Below, in pieces: positions 1 through 13,000 of a stretch of 64,000 nucleotides of DNA. The position numbers were made by a program, and so were the translations under genes. Under the pieces are notes generated by a model. It searched no databases and was not told the origin of the DNA. It saw only the letters and a program-made list of their open reading frames with translations. Location: contig OY992835.1 of assembly GCA_963921425.1 (NCBI GenBank), positions 17,484,001 to 17,548,000 of the forward strand, in the 5' to 3' direction. Each line of letters begins with the position of its first letter. Position 1 is the first letter of the stretch. Source of the DNA: Dryas octopetala. Taxonomy: Eukaryota > Streptophyta > Magnoliopsida > Rosales > Rosaceae.

Positions 1-24
1 CTTGAATTTTTTATTTTTTTTTTG

Positions 25-80
25 TAAAAAAGGGTATGCAAAAAGAAAAAGAAAAAATGTGCAAATACTAGCACTACAAA
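25..80. mobile_element. Right end of a DNA transposon cut by the window edge
   Basis: This stretch matches the right terminus of the complete element at 24911-26084: an A-rich run with a TGCAAAAAGAAAAA motif, then GTGCAAATA and AGCACTAC. Its reverse complement (GTGCTAGTATTTGCACA) parallels the GTGCTGCTATTTGCACA terminus of that element. The rest of the copy lies outside the window. The match is by eye, so the exact end is uncertain by a few bases. Confidence 0.55.
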
Positions 81-262
81 AAAATTGTACTTTATTTTGC
101 CAAGAAAATCCAGGCGTATTTATGTAATTTGGCTTCCAATAAATTGCAAGTAACCCAGCTGTATTTTCAATTCTGGCCTTCTTCCTTCATTCACGCTTGA
201 CAGTCACTACTGTTTCTCTCTTTCTCAAGTTTACCTGTGGAAGACCGCAAAGACTAAAAAAC

Positions 263-351
263 TATAAATTGGACCCAATCCAAACCCACCCCTGCTCTAG
301 GGTTTTCTCTCCCACACACAAACACAACCCACAGAGACACAAAAACCCTAG
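263..351 (+). promoter_or_regulatory. Core promoter of the exportin-T gene: TATA box and telo-boxes
   Basis: A TATAAAT box lies at 263-269. Downstream are a CTAGGGTTTT motif (297-306) and an AAACCCTAG telo-box (343-351), placed in the probable 5' leader. Telo-boxes are common in leaders of housekeeping and translation-linked plant genes. A consensus donor (AAAG/GTAAGC) follows at 420/421, so a 5' UTR intron probably runs to an acceptor just before the start codon. Confidence 0.6.
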
Positions 352-655
352 CTTCTTCTAACACACATTCTCATAAAGACTTCAAATTGATCTGATCCAA
401 TAAAGAAAAACACAACAAAGGTAAGCTCTCAGAAACCTCTCAATCTCTCTCTGTCTTTCTCTCTTTCTCTCTATCTCTCATTCCCCCTATACCCTTTTCG
501 ATATTCATTGGATTCTGAAAGCCCACGGAACCCTTTGTGAAAAACCCAGATAGGAAAACCGTAATTTTCTTGGAAAAACACCTAATCGTTGGAAGAAAAT
601 TGAAACTTAGAAAGAAAATTTTATTTGGGTTTTGGACCTAAGGGGTTTTAGGTCC

Positions 656-3600
656 ATGGATGATCTGGAAAAAGCAATACTTATACTGTTTGATGAATCG
701 GGCACCGTTCATTCTGAGCTGAAACAGAAGGCAAAGGAATACTGTGATAAAATTAAGGAAGAACAATCAATCTGTAGTCTCTGCGTTGAAAGGATATGCT
801 TTTCGAACTTAGTTCAGGTCCAGTTTTGGTGTTTACAGACTCTTCATGAGGTTATTAGGGTCCGGTACTCAGCTATGAGTCTAGATGAGAGGTATTTGAT
901 CAGAAAGTCAGTGTTTTCAATTGCATGTTTAGGTGGAATAGATGATAAGAGTACTGTTAGGGTTTTAGAAGGTCCTGCATTTATAAAGAACAAACTTGCT
1001 CAAGTTTTGGTAACTTTGATTTATTTTGAGTACCCGTCAATTTGGTCATCGGTGTTTGTCGATTTTTTGTCACAATTGAGTAAAGGCGCAGTGGTCATTG
1101 ATATGTTTTGTCGGGTTTTGAATGCATTGGATGAGGAAGTGATTAATTTGGACTACCCTCGGACGGCTGAAGAACTAGCAGTGGCAGGGCGGATTAAGGA
1201 TGCGATGAGGCAGCAGTGTGTAGCTCAAATAGTCAGAACTTCGTATGATATCGTGTCTATGTATAGGAACTCTGATCAAGACCTTTGTACTAATGTACTA
1301 GATTCGATGAGTAGGTATATTTCTTGGATTGATATTGGATTAATTGTGAATGATGCATTTATCCCGTTATTGTTTGAGTTGGTTTTGGTTGATGGGCTCT
1401 CCGAACAGCTACGTGGTGCTGCAGCTGGGTGTTTGTCAGCAGTAGTATCAAAAAGGATGGATCCACAGTCAAAACTACCTCTGTTGCAGAGTCTTCAAAT
1501 ACGTCGGGTTTTTGGGCTAGTAGCAAAGGATAGTGACTCAGAGTTGGTTTCCAAAATAGCTGAATTGCTTACTGGGTATGCGGTTGAGGTTCTAGAATGC
1601 TTTAAACGGCTAAATTCTGAGAATGCTAAGGGTGTTTCAATGGAGCTCTTGAATGAAGTTTTGCCCTCTGTATTTTACGTGATGCAGAACTGCGAGTTGG
1701 ACTCAACATTTAGTATTGTGCAATTTCTTTCAGGTTATGTTGCGACAATGAAGACTCTTTCCCCATTGAGGGAAACACAGCTACTTCATGTGGGTCAGAT
1801 TTTGGAAGTAATCCGTTCACAAATCCGCTATGATCCCGTGTACCGTGAAAATCTTGATATGTTGGATAAGATTGGAAGGGAGGAGGAAGATAGGATGACG
1901 GAGTTTAGAAAGGACTTGTTCGTGCTACTGCGCACTGTAGGTCGTGTAGCACCTGATGTTTGTCAGATATTTATTAGAAACTCATTGTCTACTGCTGTTG
2001 CATCATCATCAGACTGGAATGTTGAAGAGGTGGAAGCTGCACTTTCGCTTTTCTATGCATTTGGAGAGTCATTAAACGGTGAGGCAATGCGAACTGGGAG
2101 TGGTCTCTTGGGTGAATTGGTGCCAATGCTTTTATCTACAAGGTTCCCTTGCCATTCAAATAGGCTAGTTGCACTTGTGTATCTGGAAACAGTAACAAGA
2201 TATATGAAGTTTGTACAGGAGAATACCCAATATATTCACATGGTTTTGGCTGCGTTTCTTGATGAAAGAGGTATACACCATCCAAATGTCAATGTGAGTC
2301 GAAGGGCAAGTTATCTGTTTATGAGGGTTGTGAAATTGCTGAAACTGAAGCTTGTTCCATTTATAGAGAATATTTTGCAGGTATGATAATGAACAGTTGT
2401 TCTCGTACTGCTTTCCTCAACACTTCATTAATTTTCTTTCACTCTTTATTTTTATTTCCCTTGATTGGCTCTCATAAACTTTACCATTCATTACTTCACC
2501 TTCACCCCATCTCTGCTAAATTGATTCAAATGGATTTTTCAGAGTCTGCAAAACACAGTCGCTGGATTTACAAGTATGGATTATACATCAAAAGAGCTTT
2601 CAGGATCTGAAGATGGTAGTCACATTTTTGAGGTATTCACTTAATATTTTTTGACATGTGTCATGCCTTATATGTGCGTGCATGAGTGTGTTTGTGAAGT
2701 GGAAGGAAGTATTCTCAGTAGAGGCTTGTTCCGTTCTAATGTGTATCCTGTCTCTTTGCAGGCAATTGGTTTATTGATTGGCATGGAAGACGTACCACCG
2801 GCAAAGCAGTCTGATTATCTCTCTTCACTTCTTACTCCTCTTTGTCAGCAGGTTGTATTTGAATTGCAGTTGTAAAATCAATAATTTCTTGGGTGTCACC
2901 CCCTTCTTTCCACCCCTAAAATTTCTTTTATGACTCAATTTGAAGGACCAATTAAAATGTGAGATATGTATATAACATAGTCTTCTTACCATCTAGGTCG
3001 AAGCATTGCTCATGAATGCCAAAGCATTGACTCCTGAAGAGGCACCTCAAAAAATTGCTAATATTCAGCAGATAATCGTGGCAATTAATTCTCTTAGCAA
3101 GGTTCTTCAACATCCTTTGATCTTCTAGCTAATTTGTTGCTTGGGTGTAGTTATGTAAATATCTCTAAACAAGTTTATAAAATCGTTCACCAATTCACTC
3201 ATAATATTTGGTAAAACACAAGAGTTTTCTGTTGCATTTGCTTTTCCCCTTTTTCCCAGTCCTGTCAGTGAGTTTAATAAGCACTGTGTGTTTTCAGAAA
3301 ATTCACTATGTTTTCCTCTCAAAAAAGAAATTCTCTATGATTGGGTGCTTAGAGATTTGTAGTCATATACATGAAATTGTTCTGCTGATAGCCTGATATG
3401 TCATCCAGGGTTTCAGTGAGCGCCTTGTAACTGCTAGTCGCCCTGCAATAGGTCTCATGTTCAAGCAGGTTGGTATTTCATATATTTCTTTTGTTCACCT
3501 TCCTTTAAGTACACGGTCTTATTAAATTTGAATGCTTTTTTTTTTCTTCGAAATTAAAATTGTGGATATGAGGGCTTATGAGGTTGTTGTTAATCATTGT

Positions 3601-6600
3601 CTCTAGATCTTAGTCTCTGCCCATTTGATGAACTTTATGATCAACACTCCTGAGTTCTCTGATATTTTAATACAGATTAATAACATTTCAATCATGCAAT
3701 TTTCTTTGTTCAAAGTATATTTTGGATAGTTGATTACTTATAAGGTTTTTTCAAATCTTGAAAATGGGTGGTGTGTGGGGTGTTTCATATGGACTGTTAT
3801 TATAGTCTGCTAATTAGTGATGATTGGCATATGGATGGGAACTATTACTGCCATAGAAGTGCTTGTGGTGAAACTGTCTCAATATTTTCATGGCTTAACA
3901 ATTTGTTTTTTTTTTTTCCATCGTTATCCAGACATTGGATGTTCTCCTTCAAGTACTTGTTGTGTTTCCTAATATAGAGCCCTTGCGAAGTAAGGTAAAG
4001 AGTTCTTTGTGAGATAAGGAGTCCTTCAAGTACTTTGTTTTGGTATTTTATCCTCTGTTACCTGATGCTAGTGTATGCGGTATCCAGGTCACATCATTTC
4101 TACACCGAATGGTAGACACTTTAGGAGCATCCGTCTTTCCTTACCTCCCAAAGGCACTGGAGCAACTGCTTGTGGATAGTGAGGTAGAAAACAGTTCTGA
4201 TTAAATTATTCAATTTGATTTTGATTTTAAGTTCAAATCTGAATTAGCTAACAAATTTATTGGTAAAAAAAAAGAAAAAATAGAGAATTTTTTTTTTTGC
4301 ATGGCATTATGTACTCATAGAAATGCCTTTACAGCAGAAATCCACCAAGAAAAAAAATTGGAAAATAACATTTCTGTGTCACATAATGTATGCACGAGTT
4401 GTCTTCTCATTGTTTTGTTGACATCACGATTGATTGTGGATCATATTTCGATGCAGCCAAAGGAGTTGGTTGGTTTGCTTATATTACTTAATCAACTGAT
4501 ATGCAAGTTCAACACATTATTCCGCGACATATTGGATGAAGTATTTCCTGCTATTGCTGGTAGGATATTAAATATTATTCCGGTAGATGCATTCCCTTCA
4601 GGACCTGGATCTAATACTGAGGTATGTGACACTGTTTTGAGACAATACAATGATACTTGGTGCTTTTAATTCATAAATAACTGCTTAATGCTTTTTTCAG
4701 CTTTAGAATGACCTGTTCCTTATATTAAGCATATTATCTATTTTAACAAATTTTATGATAACAGTGACTGGGCATTTTCTTATTAGTCATAAATGGGGTC
4801 TTATCAGTCTCATTGAATCATTAAACAAAGGTTGACTCCTTAGATGATTGATTTGTGTCTTTCCCCCCTTTTTCCATCTTTTATGAGCCATCTAAGTTAA
4901 TGTATACTTTGATTACAGATCAATCATACTTAGGCATACCTGTGGTCAGAACAGTAATGCATCACTCAGAACAATATATTTTTTTGGTTTTTTTTTGGGG
5001 GGGGGGGGGGGGATAAAAAATAGGGAAAAGAAGACATTAACTTAGGCAATTAAGGTGCTCAACATCAAATCCAAAGTTATGATGTGGGTTTCATTTGATC
5101 ATATATAGTAATATCTTTCATTTACGCTTATTCTTGTCCAATCTTAAGTTGTAATGAGTTGCTTGTGTGTGCTGCCTGGGGATCCAAAACTACTTTAGGT
5201 CATCATTGTAACATTAATTAAACAGCATTGAAAGTGTGTTTATTGAGTTTGAATCTCAAGGCTGAGATTTTTAATACTTTATTTCAAGATTCTGTTCTCC
5301 TTGTAGGAAAATCGCGAATTGGAAGAACTTCAGCGAACATTATATACATTTCTTCATGTGATAACTACACATGATCTATCTTCTGTTTTCCTATCCCCCA
5401 AGAGTAGGAGCTACTTACAGCCAATTATGCAGTTGCTTTTGTTCACGTCTTGTAAACACAAGGATATACTTGTAAGAAAGGTATGTGTACTTGTCTTTAC
5501 CTTTGTAAATTTGGGTTTTTTTTATTTATTTATATTTTTTAATCTAATTATGGATGCATTAGGATACCTTTTAACATATTTTAATCTGTAACTTAGGCAT
5601 GCGTACAGATATTCATTAGATTAATCAAAGATTGGTGTGTGATGCCTAATGGTGAAGAAAAGGTAAGAGCTTACCTTTTGTCCTCCTACTTGTTTATGTT
5701 AAAATATTTTCCCTTTCATCTTAAAACTTGTCCTTGTTTTTCAGGTACCTGGTTTCCAGAGTTTTATAATAGAGACCTTTGCTACAAACTGTTGTTTATA
5801 CAGCTTGCTTGACAACTCCTTCGAGTTTCGTGACGCAAATACTGTAAGATTAGAATACTACTGTTTCTGATATTTCTATTGATAGTCTGCCTTGTTATTG
5901 TGTTTATATACACTATTGGTCCGATATCAGTAAATTATGTTCAAATTAAAGAACTGAAGGGTGACTGAAATGGAATGACTAACATCAGTTCTTTTGGTTG
6001 GAAACTTGAAATACACCATAAAAGGAAGACTGGAGGAATAACTTTGCTGACTACTAAGCAGATTTGAAGATAGAACTGTTCCTTTTTTAATAATATATCA
6101 TATTTGAGAAGTTCTTCATTTGAGCCAATGAATTATAACTTACCAACATACATACATATATATATATATATTTTGAAGAAAGAAACATTTTATTAACAAA
6201 ACACAAACAGTACACCTCAGTGTAAGTGAGAATTGGGAATGACTTTGTTATTTTCTAGATTTTTCATAATATTTAATTATTTGTGAAGTCCTGACTAAAA
6301 AAAAAAAATTATTTGTGAAGTTTTTCATTTGATAAGTTGAGTTAATGGTGTGGTAAAATAGGTAATAAGAACCGTCAGCTAGAGAGGTAAGCTACAATTG
6401 AATGGATTGTTCAGTGATTTTTGCATTTGATTGAATGCAATACATAGGATTGTTATTTTAAATTTTTATTTAGTGGAATGGTGATGCGCTCTCTTCTATA
6501 GTTACCTTGTATATGTATTTTATTATCGGTCTATATAATTGAGAAGTTATATAGGTTTAATAACTGATAACAAAAGTGACATTTAAGCAGCTGCATTAGG

Positions 6601-7477
6601 TAAAAGTTGACGTTTTACATATAAAAGAGTAAATTTTTTTTAAGCGTCTTTTTATTCTAATAGCCTGGTTATTTCCCATTATAATGTTAAAAAATTACTC
6701 AAACATTGCTCAATAATGATGTTTGTTATGGATTTTTGATTCATTTTATTGCTGCATACTTACCTTGGAAATTGTTATTTTTATTTGTGGCAGCTTGTTT
6801 TGTTTGGAGAAATTGTATTGGCTCAGAAGGTCATGTATGAAAAGTTTGGCAATGATTTTCTAGTTCATTTTGTCTCAAAAGGTTTTCCAGCAGCACATTG
6901 CCCCCGGGATTTGGCTGAGAAATATTGCCAGAAGTTGCAGGTATAAGAAAAGTGGCCCTAGATTTTTTAAATTATTTTTTGGTATGCTTTAGATTATTTT
7001 GAACCATGAGTTTTAGTGGACCAAATAAAAAAGTCTTTTCTTTTCTTTGTTTATGCATTTTGTCATTTGTGTCTTCATTTGTTCCTGTGGAACTGTTTCA
7101 GCACATATATTCCCTAGGAGTGGTGCTAATACTCCCTTTGGTTATTTTATGAGATACTCTGATTTTGTAACTGGTTATGGGTAAAACCTCCATGGATTTT
7201 ATTAATTAAGCATTCTCTAATACACCCTTTGGCGAACCATGCTCTATCCATTGTGTTGTTTCCCTTAAGAGTTTTCTATTTGTAATATGATATTATGACA
7301 GATGTCATGGATGGTGATGTTTATCATTCATGTTAATGTAATCTTGTCATCTAAAATATTGTTTTGTTGTCCATCTTTTTTGTGCAGGGTAGTGACATTA
7401 AGGCATTGAAGTCATTCTACCAGTCACTTATTGAAAACTTAAGGCTTCAGCAGAATGGGAGCCTTGTTGTCAGATAG
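656..7477 (+). CDS. PSD: Exportin-T (tRNA nuclear export receptor, PAUSED-like)
   Basis: Importin-beta-family receptor that carries tRNA out of the nucleus with Ran-GTP. Thirteen coding exons are joined by GT/AG introns: 656-2380, 2543-2632, 2762-2851, 2997-3101, 3409-3468, 3932-3994, 4088-4183, 4457-4621, 5307-5480, 5597-5662, 5745-5843, 6794-6940 and 7388-7477. They give 989 aa, against about 988 for Arabidopsis PAUSED as I recall it. The first exon encodes 575 residues with the N-terminal importin/exportin (XPO1-like) helical repeats. The start chosen is ATG 656 (MDDLEKAIL); the frame is open upstream to a TTG at 632 but has no earlier ATG. A 5' UTR intron probably spans 421 to about 650, ending in TTTTAG just before the start codon. 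Every exon length is divisible by three, so all introns are phase 0. Intron 8 (4622-5306) carries a long G run near 4997-5012. Confidence 0.95.
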
Positions 7478-7952
7478 CATTGTCACAGTGGACAAATGAC
7501 ACTATCTCATGTCAGAATGTTCCCAGTTTTTGTTTTGTTCGGAATTCTGGCAATGCATTTTTGTTCACCGAAGGTACCTATAGCTGCTGGTGTATCTGTG
7601 CTGATTTGTTGTATATATTTGGAATTGTTTTTTTTTTTTTTTGGTCAATTTGCTATCTTGTACTTACTCTAGTAAATGTTGCAGGTTCTTTCTGTATATA
7701 GCTTTTGTGCGGCTATGTTATGGACGAGGTTTAGCTTGTAAATCATGGGCGGAACGTAGAGGGAGGCCATGACGCCTGCAAACTTTTGAAAATAAATCAC
7801 TTTAAGTTGTAAAAAATCAATGTTGAGCATGTGTGTTGCTTGATCTTTACAGTAATGGGTAAAATAAGAGTTCTTTTTTTCTTTTCTTTTTTTGTTGTAT
7901 TTAATTGATTAATCTTGCTTTTTTGTTTCTGTTAAGAGTGGGTTTATTTGAA
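7478..7952 (+). other. 3' UTR and spacer after exportin-T
   Basis: T-rich sequence with several AATAAA-like stretches (for example AAAATAAAT near 7788-7796) that could serve polyadenylation. No further coding signal is seen. A Mutator-like element begins immediately after it. Confidence 0.5.
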
Positions 7953-8179
7953 GAGTAAACTATTCAAAACCCCCTAATTAGAGTTTAGTTATTTCAAAAC
8001 CTCCACCCTTATTAAAAATAATTCAAAACCCCCTATTAGTCATTTAAACTCTCCCAAAACCCCCTGGTCAACTAACATCCACTTATATTTGACCCACATT
8101 TTTTTAAATATTCCTATTATAACCCTGTTATTCAAATCAGTTTTTTTTTTTTTTTTAATTTCTCTCATCCTCATCCTCA

Positions 8180-8181
<2 letters not shown>

Positions 8182-8228
<47 letters not shown>
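8182..8228. repeat. (CT)n microsatellite
   Basis: About 23 uninterrupted CT units, 230 bp inside the left end of the Mutator-like element. A second element, at 24911-26084, has a CT tract at a comparable offset. Confidence 0.95.
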
Positions 8229-8231
<3 letters not shown>

Positions 8232-8421
8232 CCCGCACCTTCTCTGTTCTCTCTCCTCCGCGCGCGGCTGTCGTCGGCGCGTGTGGTGTCGTCCGGCAAC
8301 GGTTGCCAGCAAGACCACCACCATCAGCTTCGTCTTTCTCTCCTCTTTCTCCCTCTGTCATCACTCGCCCCGAATCAAGCCCAAACAGCCCAGATCGCCG
8401 CGACTACGATCGGTGGTGCTC

Positions 8422-8740
8422 GCCGGCGATCTGCCTTTTTCGACGGAGTTGGAATGCCGGACCACCCAAGTCTTCTTCCTCTCGACGTCCTGAGCACGAT
8501 GGTATGCTCGGATTCTCCATTCGATCAGCCACGGCGGTAGATCGATGCCACAAAGGCCGCGGCTTCTCCGCCGGCGATCTGCCTTTTTCGGCGGAGTTGG
8601 AATGCCAAACCACCCAAGCCTTCTTCCTCTCGACGTCCTGAGCACGATGGTGTGCTCGGATTTTCCATTTGATCAGCCACGGCGGCAGATCGAAGCCACA
8701 AAGGCCGCGGCTTCTCCGCCGGCGATCTGGCTTTTCCGGC
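8422..8740. repeat. 149 bp tandem repeat, just over two copies
   Basis: The motif CCGGCGATCTG recurs at 8422, 8571 and 8719, giving a period of 148-149 bp with few mismatches. The unit is GC-rich and open in several frames, so it yields overlapping spurious ORFs on both strands. Confidence 0.85.
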
Positions 8741-9220
8741 AGCCATTTCCGTCGAGTCAGGTACTAATATTATTCTCTTCATTGTACTCTTCAATGCTAT
8801 GTGTTTGGATTGGACCAATTGCTGATGAATCAAAAAACCCCAAATCGAACCTCATTGTGTGTTGTTGTAACTGTGTATTGTTGTAAATGTGTGTTGCTCC
8901 AAAAATGTTTGAGTTCTGTGTTCTGCGTTTTGTGTTCTGTGTTTTAGTTTAAGCTGTGGCTGTGTGAGCGTGACTGCGTGAGATTGATTTTTTTATTTAT
9001 ATATTTATTTATGTGCAGTTTAAGCCTACCTGTATGTGTGTATGTGTGCAGGTGTGCATTTGTGTTTGTAAATATGTATCTTATGTGTGCATCTGTGTGT
9101 GTTGTGCATGAGTGAGTGAAACAGTGTAAAAATTCAGTTTCAGTTCGTGAAAATTCAGTTTCACTCTGTGAAAATTCAGTAGTTGGATAGGGAACTTTAA
9201 GCCTACATTTATTGATTAAA

Positions 9221-9310
9221 CAGTTTCAGTTCGTGAAACAGTTTCAGCTCGTGAAACAGTTTCAGCTCGTGAAACAGTTTCAGCTCGTGAAACAGTTTCA
9301 GCTCGTGAAA
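9221..9310. repeat. 18 bp tandem repeat, five copies
   Basis: The unit CAGTTTCAGCTCGTGAAA repeats five times without spacing; the first copy has T for C at position 10. Related CAGTTTCAGTTCGTGAAA-like fragments precede it from about 9135. Confidence 0.95.
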
Positions 9311-9670
9311 CATGAGTTTTAAATGAATTTTGAATGAAATTATGGTTCTGAAATATGATGAATCAAATTTGCAGGTAGAAACAGATCGAGGCAGTGGCGA
9401 CTGTCGTATACTCGTTGCGCGTGAGATGATCGGATGACGTTGTATTGTTGGCTACTCCTCTCATCTCAATGGCTTATTGTATTGTTATTGTTTTTTTTTT
9501 ATAAGGTTGCTGTGTTCTTTTTAGTGAAACGGAATTCAGTAAAGGTGTAACTGTTTTAGTGAAGTGTAATTGTTTTTTAATTAAGGTGTAATTGCATTTT
9601 AGTCGAGGTGTAATTGTTTCATCACTTAATTCAGTTTCAGTAAGTGAATTCATAACTGAATTCTTCAATT

Positions 9671-9800
9671 TAGTGTAACTGAATTTCTGAAATTCAGTTT
9701 CAGTGTAATTGAATTCTTGAAATTCAGTTTCAGTGTAACTGAATTTTTGAAATTCAGTTTCAGTGTAACTGAATTTTTGAAATTCAGTTTTAGTGTAATG
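9671..9800. repeat. 30 bp tandem repeat with internal palindromes
   Basis: Units built on GAAATTCAGTTTCAGTGTAA repeat every 30 bp about four times. In reverse they read as a TETEFQKFSY-type peptide repeat, which explains an otherwise unsupported minus-strand ORF at 9474-9863. Confidence 0.85.
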
Positions 9801-10081
9801 AAATTCAATTTCAGTGTTTGATTTTAGTTTTAGTGAAATATTGAGTTTTAGCAAAAACTTCAATTCCTAAAAAAAAAAAAAAAAAAAAAAAAAAGTTTAA
9901 CCAAAATACAGTAACAGTGACGTCAGCATGTGTCAGCATGCGTCAGCGCGCGTCAGCATGCGTCAGAAGGGTAATTTAGGATTATAAGTTTTAGGGGGTT
10001 TAGAAAGTTTCTAGATGGGTGGGGGTTTAGACAAATTTTTTTGGTGAGTAGGGTGTTTAAAATTAGACACTATTATTTGAA

Positions 10082-13000
10082 CCCAATTATTTTGTATCTT
10101 ATTCTTAATCAAACCTTCTTTTATGTAATTTCTTATTCCCATATTTACACTTGCAAAAAGATGCAACCAATGGTGATTTATTCTTGTACTTTCTTTTGTT
10201 TTAAGAACACTTTTAACCTAAATACTAATGTATTACAACCAGCTCTTAAACAATCAAGTATACAATTAATTAAATCAAACAAGACCATCGATATTTAAGA
10301 ATTAGGTATTACACAAAGAGTCAAAAAGGCAATTGGTGATGATGATTAATATAACAAATGTGTGAAACTTATATTGTAAGAATAATCTTTTAACAAGTGT
10401 GTAAACCCTAAAATTAAGTTTTATATGTTTCTTTAGTCATGCTTTACTGTTTAAAGCTCTAGTTGAGCTTGTTTGTATAATCTTTTCAAAGTCAATAATT
10501 AAAAAGAAAAAGAAGGATAAAGAGGAAAACGAGGACTCTCCCCTCTAATGGTTTCATCTTCAATTTTATGTTTCTTGTTTGTGATGCAGTCGCATAACAT
10601 TTTTATTTATGTTCCCACAATCTACTCTTATGTTAACAATGTTTTTCTTTTGGGGGTCAGTCAAAATAGGGGTCTAGTGGATGCTTACATAGGAATAGGG
10701 GGACTATGTAAAAGTAATGTATCAGTGGATGATTGATATTGACATGGGTTTTGTTTGAAACCAAATTCACTAAAAAAGTGACTTGGGTTTTGTGACAAGC
10801 AAAGCACACAGAAGTCCTTTGAATAGTGTAATAATAGTTGTGATCAGACGGCAACCGTGTGTTTCTAGAGACTCTTGTGTGGTCACTGAGGAAAGATTTA
10901 AATTGTAACAAAGGTTTTTCTGTAAACCTTATTGGAGGGAATTGTTCTTGACATTCTTGTTGTGGTCGCCATGGGCGATTATAACAAGGTTTCTATCAAG
11001 TACCAACCTTATTGAGGCATTATTATGTTTTCTTGCCGTTTGGCTACAATTAAAATATGCATGTGTTTTTTTCTTGACAGGTTCAAGAGGGTTTTCCTTG
11101 TAATTATGAATGTTAGGTGCCCCACTTCACAAGCAAATAAATCTTATATCTCTCCTGTGAGTCTTCATTTTTTAGTGGCTAGTAATGTTACAAATCTCCT
11201 TCAGCCTAATCATATTAAAAATATCCTTCAGTTTGTCCCTTTTTGGTTGTCTTAAAAAGATCCAGGAATCAGCGGTTGTTGGTTCATGGGTCCTGGTTGT
11301 AACTTGTAAGAGGGTTTCAATTTTTTATTTATGGAATGATTTAAAATAAGAAAATTTGGATTTTGGGTTATGGTTGGAATTTTTTTGTTTGTGTGTTTTA
11401 ATTAGAGGGAAAGAGACGGGGAATAAAATGGGAGAGGAAGAAGAATGAGTCTACCTCATATCAAAGACAATTGAGGCACATCGATTTAATAGTTGGATTA
11501 ACATAATTGTAAAACTAATATTTTATTAAAGTAAATTCAATCCTTAGATGTCTTGTTCCTTATATTAGCCCGAGAAAAAATAATTAATTTTTAAAATTTC
11601 GCTTATTACAAATGAAACTTTTGATTGAACTTACTCATACAGGAAAGTTAAGGGTTCAAATTTTCTCCCATTCTTTGATTTTCCTTATAATAAAAAAGAA
11701 AATTCACTTTTTAAAATCAAAACGTTTGATTTAAATAATTGAAAAAGAATAATATATTTTTGATCAAACCATATTAGGGAATGACAAGTTCAAACTTAGA
11801 ACTTTCGTTATAAGAGTAAATGTTTTTAACGGCTAGTACTACAACTCCTGCATATTTATTATCTTACTGGCATTGTCTATGTGTTTTCTCATGAGATTTA
11901 ATTAATCTAATGAATATTCGTCAGCATAGAGTCGTCACCCATATAGGGCCATAGAGTCATAGACAAACAAAAGGTTTTGATCCCAAATACATGGAAAATC
12001 AAAGTGATAATTTTACTTCACTTTCTTGGTTATAACCCCCTTAAACTCTTTTTTTTTTTTTTGAGTCAACATAACCCTTCCAACTTTGAAGCAACAATAT
12101 TGAACGCCTTGCAAAATGGTTTGGCGCCCCCCACTCACTCCTTAATTGGTAGGTAGCTGTAAGCCTGCAAGTCTGCAACTCTTTCTCAGTTTCATACACA
12201 TACAGCGACCCTGCCACTCCTATCCCACACACAACTTTAAAGGGATGAATGACCCAAAAAAAAGGGGGATGAATATGATTCTTTCTCTCTTTCCTTCTTC
12301 TTTCTCTCCCCTTTTCTATCTTCTTTTTGATCGCGTCAAATGACAGATTTTGAATTTTCATTTACTCGTCATGTTGGTTGTAACCAACACAAGGTCCTGT
12401 CATCTGTTGGTACTTGGTAGGTGTTTGGGATCGAGGCCATGCATTTAGCTCTCCTTGATGCTATAGTCGCCAAAGCCTTTTTGTAAAGTTTAGTCATTGG
12501 ACAATGTGACAACTGATATAACGGTAGAAGTTCGTCTATAATCGGATATCGTATAATATATAAACAGATTTAATGGTTTACAAATTTATAACTTAATTAG
12601 TATGAAAAATAAAACCTATCAAAATATAAAGGTTAAAACTTTTGTTGGAATATCATACGTATTTATACAATAGAATTTTGACTAGAGTGAACCTAAATAT
12701 GAACAAAAGAAATACATCGGTTAATTGAGATTCAAAATTTTATGATTCATTATGGTATTTCTTCTAAAGTTTCACAAAAATCTTCCAATTTGGCATCTTA
12801 AATTGTTGTGTTTACAGCCAAGAGTTCAAACAGTGAAGAACTAAAAGTACCAAACATGATATTCAGAGATTATGCTTTCCAAAGCACAAACGTTGACATT
12901 AAAATCAAATACATGCAGCACATGTACACTGCATACACGGGAAATCTAAAGACCGAGTATGTTTTATCAGAACACTGAATTACACATTTACACACCAACC

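Larger units (their letters stand above)
7953..10072. mobile_element. Non-autonomous Mutator-like element, about 2.1 kb
   Basis: The element is bounded by a perfect 9 bp direct repeat TTATTTGAA (7944-7952 and 10073-10081), the size typical of Mutator-like insertions. The ends form a long imperfect inverted repeat: left AGTAAACTATTCAAAACCCC against the reverse complement of the right end, AGTGTCTAATTTTAAACACC, with further ACCCCC blocks inside each arm. No transposase was found. The interior is GC-rich at 8240-8760 and holds a (CT)n tract, a 149 bp tandem repeat, an 18 bp repeat, a 30 bp repeat and a 10 bp CGTCAGCATG-type repeat (about 9919-9966). Possible splice signals (donor at 8760, acceptor near 9374) suggest it may be transcribed, which is inference. 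Confidence 0.7.

Noticed and set aside
8283-8886. Cluster of overlapping ORFs on both strands, 69-134 codons
   Set aside because: GC-rich 149 bp repeat and CT tract within a Mutator-like element keep several frames open at once; no conserved protein is recognisable.
9474-9863. 129-codon minus-strand ORF with TETEFQKFSY repeats
   Set aside because: It lies on the 30 bp tandem repeat inside a transposon, with no promoter or splice support.
11637-11700. tRNA-like GGTTCAAATTTTC motif
   Set aside because: No acceptor, D or anticodon arms can be folded around it.
12041-12361. 106-codon minus-strand ORF with a Lys/Arg/Glu-rich start
   Set aside because: Low-complexity sequence from pyrimidine-rich DNA; no family, promoter or start context.
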